Positions 23,326-56,028 of a DNA stretch of 64,000 bases are shown piece by piece. The first letter of the stretch is position 1. Every line of letters begins with the position of its first letter. This stretch comes from Sipunculus nudus (taxonomy: Eukaryota > Annelida > Sipuncula > Golfingiida > Sipunculidae), in NCBI GenBank assembly GCA_026874595.1, contig CM049310.1, positions 16,036,058 through 16,100,057 on the forward strand, written 5' to 3'. The translations under genes and the position numbers were made by a program. Under the pieces are notes generated by a model. That model had not been told where the DNA came from and made no database searches. It worked only from the letters and a program-made list of their open reading frames with translations.

Positions 23326-25592
23326 TTTAGCTCAGCTGACTATAAGTCATCTGAGCTATAGTCGTGGTCAATTGTCCGTCGTCCCTCCGTCTGTCCATCC
23401 GTCCGTCCGTAGATGTGGCACGTTTTGAAACCATAAGACCTAGGAATCCAAAATTAGGCATAATGTTAGATGTCCCCTAGATCTACCAAACCAAAAAATG
23501 GGTCTTTGCGACTTTGTTCCTTTGAGAAATTAAGGAAAAACCTCAATTTTTTATTAAAAACCTATTTTCTCACTTCAGGACTGCCTAATATCAAAACAAC
23601 TCATCTGTTTTTCCTCATATTTACCATAAATATTCCTCTTTATAGTTCCTATGTACATGCCAGAAATTATGTCTGTATTATATAATTTAAAAAAGTTATG
23701 GGCCCAAACATAATGCATTTTGTAAAAAATCAGGAAAGATATTTGATCACTTAACACGAAACATGTTCAAGCTATGGACTTTTTTTTCCAGTAATATAAC
23801 TTTAATTAATCAAAATTGAATTGTATACCAAAAATTAGATCAAAATCTTTTAAATTTTTTAAAATATTATCAAAAAAAACAATTGGTACCTTAAATTTTG
23901 CCCAACTTTGACCATGGCACGTTTTTTTCCAGTAAGTACTGTGGATTTACTTTTCACAGCATGTTTTTGTTAGCATTTTGTCTATAAACACCAAAAATTT
24001 GAAACCAGTTGATCAAAAACTGTAGATTTTATTCAAGTTTTCAAACACCATGTAACATATTGTTTACATCAAGCTAGTGTTATGCAGTTTGCAAGAGCTC
24101 AGCTCCCCAGCTTCAGCTCTCAGTTCCTAAAATTTGGCATACAATTAGATGTCTCAAAAATCCCCTACCATGCCAAGAATTTGGTCACTAGGACTTAATG
24201 CCTTTTGAGATATTAATGAAAAACCAAACGATGTTGAGAATCCAGAATACACAAAATTCACACATTTAACTAATGATCATAAGTACCTGGTTTTATTGCT
24301 TTTATTTATATTAAAAAAAAACAAATGTAATATATTCATTTTGGACTAATTTCACATCAATGTACACACTAGACACAGTAGGAATCTAGATTAATATTAT
24401 CAACTGCATCTTTGTCTATCATTAATTTCCTTCATATGATCCCTAATGATTAGTAATGAATAATATACTTTTATCATTAAAATTGAACTGAAAAATACCG
24501 TAGGTGACTGCACGGTGTTATTTGGAATATGTGACATTCTATCCATCAATACAAGATTCTTATATCATCAGCAACTGCAAGTTTATTTCCTGTTATTATC
24601 AACTAACAAATTCCTTTTCTATTTTTCTTTAATTTGTTATTAAAAACCAATAAAATTTATTAATTTATTGTTATGTTGTTGGTTAAAACTACTAGATGAG
24701 TTGGGTTGGACACCTGGATCAACTGTGGCTGGCCATAAGCTGCCTGGCTGCCCCAGTTTATGCCTTGCCTCAAGCATATATAATTTGCTGAAAGTTCAAC
24801 AAGGTCAACATACAGGTGACTCAAGAGGGGCTAGAGAGAGCCAAGGTCTGACATGGTCTCATAAAAACATAAATAAAAGCTACAATTTTTGGCCAATTTC
24901 TTTCAGCTTTCTAAACTAAAAAGCTGAGATTCTTATGTGTGCATGATATGAAAATTATATCAACAGTGCTCACAGGAAACAAACGTGCCATGGTCAAATT
25001 TGGGCAAAATTTAAGGTACTAATTTTATATTTATACTGATTACTTATAAAAATTTTTAAAAATTCATAACTAATTTTGGGTATTTAGTTGAATCTTGATT
25101 AAATAATGTTACATCCCTGACAAAAAATCTCTAGCTTCAGCAATCCTCTTGTTAAGGAAGTAAATATATTTCTTGATTTTTTAAAAAGTGCATTATGATT
25201 GGGCCCATAACTTAAAACAATAACGCAATACTGAAATCATTTTTGGCATGTGCATAGAGAATGTATAGAAAAATATGTATATTATATATGATTAAAGTCA
25301 GATCAGTGGTTTTGATATTAGGCAGTCCTGAAGTATGAAAAATGTTTTTTTTTTTTTTATAAAAAATTGAGGTTTTTCCTTAATTTCTCAAAGGAACGAA
25401 GCTGCAAAGACCCAGTTTTCGGCTTGGTAGGAGATCTTGGGAGCATCTAACATAATGCCGAATTTTGGATTCCTAGGTCTTACGGTTTCAAAACGTGCCA
25501 CATCTACGGACGGACAGATGGACAGACGGACGGACGACGGACAATGGACCACGACTATAGCTCAGATGACTTATAGTCAGCTGAGCAAAAAA
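23326..25592. mobile_element. Foldback element with about 600-bp inverted arms
   Basis: The left arm (about 23326-23945) and right arm (about 24985-25592) are inverted copies. Both ends read gctcagctgactataagt, and the inner ends match at ggtaccttaaattttgccc / accatggcacg. The middle kilobase is AT-rich without a transposase-like frame, so the element is non-autonomous. A clear target duplication was not found. The arms contain GTCCGTCC runs. Confidence 0.8.
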
Positions 25593-25714
25593 TGTGAATT
25601 CTATAATTTTTTAACCACCATATTTTCATCAAATTTTATATGTAAAATGCTTCTGGAAAAATCTCAGAAGTGTTCGGAAACTGCAGATCTTGACCTTCAT
25701 GGTGAAAGAATTTG

Positions 25715-25741
25715 CCCCCCCCCCCCCCCCAAAAAAAAAAA
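25715..25741. repeat. Poly-C / poly-A tract
   Basis: Sixteen C followed by about eleven A, just outside the foldback element. Confidence 0.9.
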
Positions 25742-26910
25742 TTAGGGGATTGCAGACCTATATGGAGGAGAGACATTTGTTTAACATTGCAGAATCTTAT
25801 TCTAATTTCAAATTTGTTTGATCACATAACATTTGAAAAATTGATGTGTTTTTATTTATTTATGAAATAATGCCTGATACTAGAGTAAATATCTCAAAAA
25901 CAGCTGCAGTTGTCAGCACCAAATTTCACAGTAAGATTCCTCTCGTGACAACAGTTTTATTTTGAACTGCAGGTGGCGCCATCTGTGTTGACCTTCCTGA
26001 GAGCTCATTACATAGGAATGGAAATTAAATAAGTATGAACTGAATAAAAACATTGAAATTATTTTCAAAACAGCCTGTTTAAGGAATTTAATTAACATTT
26101 GTTTTATGACAAGATTGTGGTGTGTTTGCATCCAACCATCTGCCATCCTTGCTCAGGTTAATTATTGTAAAAATGGCAAAATTATTCTGCATCAAATTCA
26201 AAAGTTTAATTTACAATTCTTAAATATTTATGTTCATCATTATTGTTCTTAAAAAATCTATTGTTCATTAAAAGTAAATCAAATTTAAAAAAAAACAGGC
26301 CTCCATACTCATTAGTCCTGACTGCTTTCAGCATGTTTCTCTAGATACTGAACGCCAGACTTCTGCCAAGTTACAAAAACCAACATGCGACGGTAAATCC
26401 ACCCCACCTAAAATAAGGACCCTACTCAAAAACCATCCGTAATATCAAAACATGACAAAAGTCTCTTGAAGCCTAACGCAGCTTTTATTTATGTGATCTG
26501 GGATGGTCTTTTTTTTCTATGAAATGGTGGCACCATTTGCGGGATATCTGTGTGAAACACTTTGGCGAATTACTTCCACAGATATATATAATTATATATA
26601 TATATAAATCATCATCACCATATATTGCTGCAGTCTTGCAGCGCTGACATATATAGTAAACAATGATCAAGCCATATTACAGATAAATGGAGTCCGTACG
26701 TACCATATATCACAGTGAGGTAGCTTAAAAACGTTTATAAATATTACTGTTATAATAATACAACGTAGCTCAGCAGGCACTGTCGCTGGAATCCCTATTT
26801 CAGTATTTGTGGGTGTGATATTATCAAGAAACAGAAATAACCCTACAATAAAGCCTTTTAAAGGAGGATATGGCCGTGCCTATAATTTTTTTTATAGTCA
26901 ATCTCAGGAC

Positions 26911-26968
26911 CTTCGTGTCCTATGTCGTAGGTCCGGCCATCAGGTCTAACATAGGACACAAGGGTCCA
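26911..26968. repeat. Imperfect hairpin
   Basis: ggaccttcgtgtcctatgt pairs with acataggacacaagggtcc with few mismatches across a loop of about 20 bases. It may be a terminal remnant of an unrecognised element. Confidence 0.6.
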
Positions 26969-27628
26969 GAGATGGACTAGTCCGTGCCTTACTTCGTATG
27001 GAGAGGAGTGTATCCCAAAGGAGTGTCTAAAACATGCATTTGTCCTAAGCTCTAATGGTTTCTTGTCATATTCCCTGAAACAAGGAGACGCCAAAGCATG
27101 GTAAATCAACGCCGCCTGGTGGGCATTTTAGAAACTATACGAAAACAAGTTGTATAAACAAAATTTAAGTACTATTTCAATATCAAATTCTAATTTTCTG
27201 GACACAGCAGGACCGGAAATATGTAGTCTTGTTCCTTCTCCAAATTACCTCTGAAGTTTATTCATGACCCGGAAGTAATTCTTCCACTTTAACGGGTTGA
27301 CTGGTATCTTCTCTCAGAACACATTAATTCCGATATTGAAAAAAGGGGTACAAGACTATTTACTGGTTTCCAAATCTTTTCAACCTGGTCTTGCATACCC
27401 AGAATACATGATTCTGTGCAGACAGGGAGACGCTGATGGCTCGTTCTACTCAATTCTTCATAAAAAAGGCCACTTAAACCGCTGTGCACGGTGCACACAT
27501 GCTAAGTATACTTCTGTCTGACACCACCTCCAGTGATATTTTATTATGCACAATTTTTAATTGCACAATTACGTTTCATGCCATGTGTTGCTCCAGTTTA
27601 CAGTAATGACACCTTACGGCGGCGAGCA

Positions 27629-28135
27629 TAGACCCAGTTGTGGCTCTGTTGTAAACACAGAGCCACAGGTCCCAGCCTTCATTTATCTAGCGGATGGGAG
27701 TAGGCTACACCTGATATTTGGTGCCTTATCTCAATGCCCCGAGTGCTGATTGTTTCAAGAGGCAGTGTACATGCATGTGTTACATCATCACTGGTGCATG
27801 GTCTGAGTGTCCTGTAACTGGACCACTCCATACGTGCACGGACCATTGGCCATAGGCAGCGTTGTTACCAAGGTAACACGCTTGATTGTTTCAGCTGGCC
27901 AGGCGCTTGTATCACATTTCAGCTGGGTGCGCCAGTAAGTTTGTTGTGAGGATGTAACGTGCAGTGCACAGGGCTAGCCTGAAACAATCACCAGCCAATC
28001 ACCCGGGGCTTAACCACAGGCTGAATGTCCTTAAAATGGGTACATCGTAGTCACCTGCATGTGCTTATGTCAGCTAGATAAATGAAGGCAGGGACCTGTG
28101 GCTCTGTGTTTACAACAGAGCCACAACTGGGTCTA
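27629..28135. mobile_element. MITE with 62-bp inverted ends and 10-bp target duplication
   Basis: The ends start with TAGACCCAGTTGTGG and are near-perfect inverted copies (27629-27690 and 28074-28135). GCGGCGAGCA lies directly outside both (27619-27628 and 28136-28145). Each inverted end also contains its own small palindrome (GTGGCTCTGT..ACAGAGCCAC). The element is 507 bp with no coding capacity. Confidence 0.85.
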
Positions 28136-28149
28136 GCGGCGAGCAATGA

Positions 28150-29395
28150 CCTATTGTCAGTATTGAGTATTGTGTTTTAGCTTCTTTCCGTATGACAATC
28201 GGGTGTTTACACTGTCAAGATTACGTTAGTATAGTAATATATCCGAGTCTTACAAGCTGCAGTAGAGACGGGCTGTTATTTATTATGTTTTCCATTACAA
28301 TATGTGAAATAAAAGGTAATTGTGTAGTTTATAAACAAGGCCTATAGGCTATAAAAAAAGGCTATATGACCAATTGTTAACGCATTATTTCCAAATTTGT
28401 GTTGTCCTTTAAAAAAGAAATGTATACTTATATAAAAATAAGGCATATGTAGTTTAATAACAATATATTTTATATATAGTGACATAAATTGCTCCCATAT
28501 AGCTTGTATTCCTGGCGACGTTATGAACGTTATCAATAACGTCATGGCGGTAGATCAAAATTTTAGTCAATAAAGTCTACTTTTAAGCCACAATGACTCT
28601 CAAACAACACCATCTTTCATTATATAACCCTTATTTTTCAAAAACTGTACATCTCTATATTATAGAATATTACTTTTGTTTTAATTTGCATTAAATATTT
28701 TAATATAGGCCTTATATTAAAACCCCCCTAAACTACACAATTACCAAATAAAACATTATGACAGCCTCAGTTATGCCCCTGTACATTTTAATTATTGAAT
28801 TTTTCAAAAAGTGCATTTGCAAGGTTGAGAATTACACACTGGGGAACCTGGCCTCAATTTAGTTTGGAACCCATAACAAAAGGTGCATATTTTCCTGTTT
28901 CTAGGAACACAATCAGCCCAGAAGTATTGTGAAAGTTGATATAAAATACACACCTCAGTTACGGTCTTGATCAAATGATTATCATTGCTACGGCTACTGC
29001 AACAGCAAAACAGGAGATGAGGGCCGAAAGGAAGGAAAGTATAAGAAATTATAGACCATTATTATAGGCAATAAAGGGAGCCAGTAGAACACCACCTATA
29101 AAATATTTAGTTTTTGTGTCAGGTTTGTTATTACTTATCAGCTAATATATGGATAACTTCTAGGTGTTCACCTTTACAACTGATTGGTCCGAAATGAAAA
29201 ATGCCTTTCCATGCGTGTTTGCCTTTCTTAGACAGGTGGAAATGCATTCTTTTGACCCCTGTACATATATACATATAACTTCTAAAAATTATGGAGGTAC
29301 AACACAGCAGAATTTCAATTTTGTGGGGTAGTAATCTTTTGAAAAAACGAAGTGTCTGCACAACATGAATGCCCCTGTCTGGAGCAAATTAGAAA
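28150..29395. other. Intergenic sequence, no gene seen
   Basis: AT-rich sequence with no convincing coding region. A small palindromic patch near 28515-28540 (GACGTTAT..ATAACGTC, followed by ATGGCGG) is its only notable feature. Confidence 0.5.
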
Positions 29396-29399
29396 TATT

Positions 29400-31040
29400 T
29401 GTTAAAGTTTGTAAATTTTTTTATTTTTCTGAGCTGTCATATGGTCAAAATTAGGTGAACAAGGACAAAATGTCAACTTGTTATGTAAGTGGTCAATATG
29501 CTCCCACACACAGTAAAATCTGCATGCATTGCGAAAAATGTTTATACATGTGCAATTATCATGAAAATTTCAATTTTTATGAAATTTCTATGTTCAGGAG
29601 CTGTCATATGTTTAAAAGTAAGTGAACCGCAACGAAACGCAAACTCGATCTCAACTGGTCATGATCTGGCAAGGTAAAATAAATCAGGTCAATATCTGCA
29701 AGCACTGCGAAAGTCTGTACATATGAATTCATCATGAAAATTTTTTAATTGCATGAAATTTTCTGCTCAACAAGCTTTTGGACTAAACGCAAACTCAAGT
29801 CCGCAAATGGTCATTATCAAGCCACACTACAAAAATCAGGCTTATTATAATCTGCAAGCATTGTGAAAAAAGTCTGTACATTTGCAATTATCATGAAATT
29901 TTTCATGAAATTTTCTATGTTCAGGGGCCGTAATACAATCAAAAATAGGTCAACCAGGACAAAACGCAAACTTGATCTGTAACTGGTCATAATCTGCCCA
30001 CATACCAAAAATCAGGCTAATATCTGGAGGAATTTTGAAAAAAGTCCATACATGTGCATTTATCATGAAAATTTCAATTTTTCATGAAATTTTCTTGGTG
30101 CAGGAGCTGTCTTAAGGTCGAAAGTAGGTCAACTGGGACAAAACGCAAACTCTATCTGTAACTGGTCACAATCTGCCCACATTCCAAAAATAAGGCTTAT
30201 ATCTGCAGGCATTGCGAAAAAAAAGTCCATACATGTGCATTTATCATGAAAATTTCAATTTTTCATGAAATTTTCTTGGTGCAGGAGCTGTCTTAAGGTC
30301 GAAAGTAGGTCAACTGGGACAAAACGCAAACTCTATCTGTAACTGGTCACAATCTGCCCACATACCAAAAATTAGGCTAATATCTGCAGGCATTGCGAAA
30401 TAAAGTCCATACATGTGCATTAATCATGAAAATTTCAATGTTTCATGAAATTTTCTTGCTGCAGGAGCCGTCATACGGTCAAAAAATGTTCAACTGGGAC
30501 AAAAAAAAACTCGATCTGTAAGTGGTCATTATGTGCCCACACACCAAAAATTAGGCTTATATCTGCAAGCATTGCGAATTAAACACTGTACATGTGCATT
30601 TATCATAAAAATTTCAATTTTTCATGAAATTTTCTATGTTCAGGAGCTGTCATACAGTCAAAAATTGGTCAACTAAGACAAAACCCAAACTCAATTTGTA
30701 AGTGGTCATTATCACCCACACACCAAAAATTAGATAAATATCTGCAAGTATTGCAAAAAAAAAGGCCATACATGTGCACTTGTCTGGAAAATTTCTATAT
30801 TTTCATGAAATTTTCTTTGTTCAGGAGCCGTCATACTTTCAACATGGACGAAATGTGAACTCGATCTGCAACTGGTCATGATCAAGCCACACACCAAAAA
30901 TCTGGCTTATATCTGCAGGCATTGCGAATAAAAGTCAATACATGTGCATTTATCATAAAAATTTCAAATTTTTATGAAATTCTCGATGTGCAGGAGCCGT
31001 AATACGGTTAAAAGAGGGTCAATTGGGACAAAACGCGATA
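29400..31040. repeat. Satellite-like array, about ten units of roughly 165-182 bp
   Basis: Units align on gagctgtcat / gagccgtcat near 29432, 29599, 29924, 30104, 30284, 30464, 30643, 30825 and 30993, with one altered junction near 29770. Shared phrases are caaaacgcaaactc, aactggtca, tctgcaggcattgcgaa and acatgtgcatttatcat. The units near 30070-30430 are almost identical, which points to recent local amplification; the outer ones are diverged. Confidence 0.88.
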
Positions 31041-31777
31041 AATTATTAATAAACTATTTAACATTTAAATACTTTAACACACTGTGACAACTTGCTTTCA
31101 GAAACAATTTAAGAACAACTGAAGCACACTTTAGCCATTTTTATTCACACTTTCTTGATGCTAAGAAAATATAACATCGCTCCCTCTCTACACATAAGAT
31201 GAAAATGTCCACTGATAAAATCGTTGTGAAGCAAGATCCTCTCAAAATGTAGGACACAGACATGAACCCACAAGCTATTTGTAATTAACAAAACATGAAA
31301 AACTCTGAAATGGAGACAGAAACAATGGAGTCAACTTGTCATTTTACAGCTATTTAACAAAGAAAACGGGATTTATTTAATAGAAGATGAAGTGTAATAT
31401 AAAAAAAGTGCTGGCTTATACTGGTAAGTTTTGGCCATTTGTCATATTTTTACAATACTGTCAAAGAAACATGCAAAAGATGGAATAAAATGTAAAATAT
31501 AAAGTCAGTGCAGATATTTTTTTAGTCATGTGAGCTCACACACAAAAGGTATATGAAGAATTTACATATAAAGTCTTACACCAGAACTTGTTTTAAATCA
31601 CCAGATCTGGTAATACACATTGCATATCATATGAATTTCATGAAAGGATGTCACATGATTTGTCAGTGTCACATCATAAAGACGTCATGTTTATTTTTGC
31701 TACCAGTCTCTTCATCTGGATGAAAAGTGCACTTGATAAATAGATAATGAATGACCTAAATAAGCTGCATTTGTATA

Positions 31778-53235
<21,458 letters not shown>

Positions 53236-53748
53236 CGTGAGTTCCCTGCCGGCTTGAGAAGGACATGTCACGGTCAGTGGTCCTGAGGGGGGTCACGTCA
53301 GTCATTTATTACACGTGCGCATCGTTGTTTATTAGCTAGAATAATTCTTTTACTTTTTATTTACGCTTCTCCGTATGGTACTTTATTAATCATTGACAGA
53401 TTCTTACTTTAACATTGAGTTTTTATAATGAGTTGCACTTAAAAAGGTCGCCACCCCTTTAATCGGATCAGTCCATTATACGGGTTTAACTTCAGGGGTG
53501 AAGCCCCACATTGCATTTCATGGGCCAATCAACGACTGCAACCTGGGGGTCATAGTTGAACAGCGAGGGGGATTTCCCAGTCACATGGGATAATTTGCTT
53601 GTTTTGATTGGTTCTTCCCGCCGGCTTCGTACATCCGGTATTCCCGCGGTAGCCGGCCTGGCATCGTGGTTGTTGGTTGCCGTGTTATTTCGAGGCCCGC
53701 TTCCAGCCGGGAACCGTTCACTAGTAAGTGCGCATAGATCAATTATTG
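53236..53748. promoter_or_regulatory. Putative bidirectional promoter of IDH2 (minus) and NNT (plus)
   Basis: This GC- and CpG-richer segment begins at the IDH2 start codon and extends away from it. It holds CCAAT at 53525-53529, an inverted CCAAT (ATTGG) at 53607-53611 next to TTCCCGCC (53615-53622, E2F-like), and two TGCGCA cores near 53316 and 53729. On the plus strand it ends with a consensus donor CTA|gtaagt at 53724, fitting a noncoding first exon for NNT, whose coding exon needs one. The motifs are seen; function and shared use are inference. Confidence 0.55.
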
Positions 53749-53899
53749 CGCTTTCGGATATAATATACAATAATGTTTGAAATTCCATATTAAATAACCC
53801 CATCCCTGCCAAACAAAGCCTGCAATCATTCATTTCTTTATATATCAGCCCCACATGGGCATTTGAAGGTCAGCTCCCTTTCATTTTCTACCCGACGTG

Positions 53900-53907
53900 T
53901 GACGTCA
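53900..53907. promoter_or_regulatory. Perfect CRE palindrome TGACGTCA
   Basis: The full CREB/ATF consensus palindrome lies about 150 bp beyond the shared promoter segment and is not part of its duplicated copy. Confidence 0.5.
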
Positions 53908-55356
53908 CTAGGGTACGTCTAACCTGTCATGTGGGCGTCTTGAGCAGATAAACCTGTTAAGCGTGAAGTCTTGTCTCAGCTATTTTTTTGCCATGGTTAA
54001 TATGACAGTTTCATGTTCATTTTTTGATCGTACACACAATGTTCATTGACAGTTGTCAAGACATGATCCATAAACACAAACCTGTACCTGTCATGGTTTG
54101 ATGATCATGGCATATGGTTTGTTCTGACAGTGCCAGTGGCAGTGGCCAGTGATCCTGTTAAACACTGATATAAAAAGACACTGGCTCAGTCATTGACTTT
54201 TCCTGTTTTTGGTTTTGTCTGCTTGTATTTCTTAACCCAACGTTTGTTTTATTTAAACACAATGTTATCAATAATCCAGATAAGAGGCCAATGATTTTAA
54301 AACTTTATATGTTCAATAGGGCAGATTTCTGATAAAGTAGAAGTTAGAACATCTGATTATTATGTTAAAACACAACCCTGCTATTCCTCTGTCAGTATAG
54401 TAAGATTTCTACAATTCTGTCTGGTATGATATTTATAGTTATTTATTACAAACACATTCAAGGTACAGTGGTGACAAACCATTTAAAGCTTTAAAGGTCT
54501 CAATAGCAACATTTCTTTGCCACACAATAGGGCAAAAACTAAAATTTGAGTTTAAAAAAGATTGAAGAATTTTTAATTTTGAATGTGAGTCCAGCACCAA
54601 GAGATGTTTCATTACCTAGAGCATTTTATACTGAAACTGACAAGTTTGCTTGGTTTACAGAGCAACAGAACCTGAAATTTTTCAGGGTTAGCTTCCATCA
54701 TGCTGTGTGTAAACAAATTTATAGCAACCTCTGTTTCATGCTCCAAAATAATCTTAATCTCCTGCATAGTGTCAGCAATACAGGATGGTGTTGTCATCTG
54801 TGGAATTAGAATTTAAATTCTAAGCAAAAGCCTGGCATATGTGGAAAATTGTCATGCTGCATATGTCAATGCAATATTGTGTCAATATTGCAATTTAAAT
54901 AAAATGGTTGTTTCATGAGAGGTCAGGTACCCAAAACAGCAGTGTTTTGGCTAACAATTTCTGTTATGCATATCATACGTTTATCTGTTGTATTACCATA
55001 ATCTTGCATTAATATCTTTCAGTGTGTTTGCTTGCACATTCTGCAGTGCTGTACAATGTAGTCATTTTATTTTAAATCATCATCAAAAGTAATCATGGTT
55101 AACCCAGATTAATTTTAATGCTCAGGTTTTCCCAAGACATATATCTATCCAGGAAACTCAGAAGGTTTTGTTCATGTTTTCATGAACTGTCTATAGCTAC
55201 AAGCAGGGTTGGGTTTTGTCTGGATAAAACTTGGATAAAACTATGTTTTATCCAGTTTAATCTGGAATTAACAGGATTAAACTGGATCAAACTAAGAATT
55301 GCCTTGTAAATTTAATTTAATTAACATAAATGTTTATCTGGATAAATAAGTTCAGA

Positions 55357-55454
55357 AGGTGTATTGATATGTTAACAATATTTATGTTTTATATTCAACT
55401 GGCAATTTACTCCAGGTTCATGTTTCACTGTTGTCAGCACTCAGCAGCCACTGT
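55357..55454. repeat. Left 98-bp flank of the promoter-copy insertion
   Basis: From aggtgtattgatatg to gccactgt it matches 55931-56028 base for base by eye. The pair brackets the inserted 476-bp promoter copy. Confidence 0.9.
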
Positions 55455-55928
55455 CAGTGGTCCTGAGGGGGGTCACGTCAGTCATTTATTACACGTGCGC
55501 ATCGTTGTTTATTAGCTAGAATAATTCTTTTACTTTTTATTTACGCTTCTCCGTATGGTACTTTATTAATCATTGACAGATTCTTACTTTAACATTGAGT
55601 TTTTATAATGAGTTGCACTTAAAAAGGTCGCCACCCCTTTAATCGGATCAGTCCATTATACGGGTTTAACTTCAGGGGTGAAGCCCCACATTGCATTTCA
55701 TGGGCCAATCAACGACTGCAACCTGGGGGTCATAGTTGAACAGCGAGGGGGATTTCCCAGTCACATGGGATAATTTGCTTGTTTTGATTGGTTCTTCCCG
55801 CCGGCTTCGTACATCCGGTATTCCCGCGGTAGCCGGCCTGGCATCGTGGTTGTTGGTTGCCGTGTTATTTCGAGGCCCGCTTCCAGCCGGGAACCGTTCA
55901 CTAGTAAGTGCGCATAGATAAATTATTG
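55453..55928. repeat. Second copy of the IDH2/NNT promoter segment
   Basis: Matches 53273-53748 in the same orientation over 476 bp; I found one difference (53740 C versus 55920 A). It includes both CCAAT boxes, the TTCCCGCC site and the plus-strand donor (here at 55904), but not the IDH2 coding start. It could serve as a second promoter and alternative noncoding first exon of NNT. Confidence 0.92.
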
Positions 55929-55930
55929 AT

Positions 55931-56028
55931 AGGTGTATTGATATGTTAACAATATTTATGTTTTATATTCAACTGGCAATTTACTCCAGGTTCATGTTTC
56001 ACTGTTGTCAGCACTCAGCAGCCACTGT
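55931..56028. repeat. Right 98-bp flank of the promoter-copy insertion
   Basis: Direct duplicate of 55357-55454, starting two bases after the inserted copy ends. It is far longer than a normal transposon target duplication. Confidence 0.9.

Noticed and set aside
18800-31700. Search for reverse transcriptase, transposase or other coding elements
   Set aside because: No open frame in this interval shows recognisable catalytic motifs; all elements seen appear non-autonomous.
53492-53854. 120-codon minus-strand frame and a 74-codon plus-strand frame, the latter repeated at 55736
   Set aside because: They lie in the promoter segment. Their repetition reflects the DNA duplication, and neither resembles a known protein.
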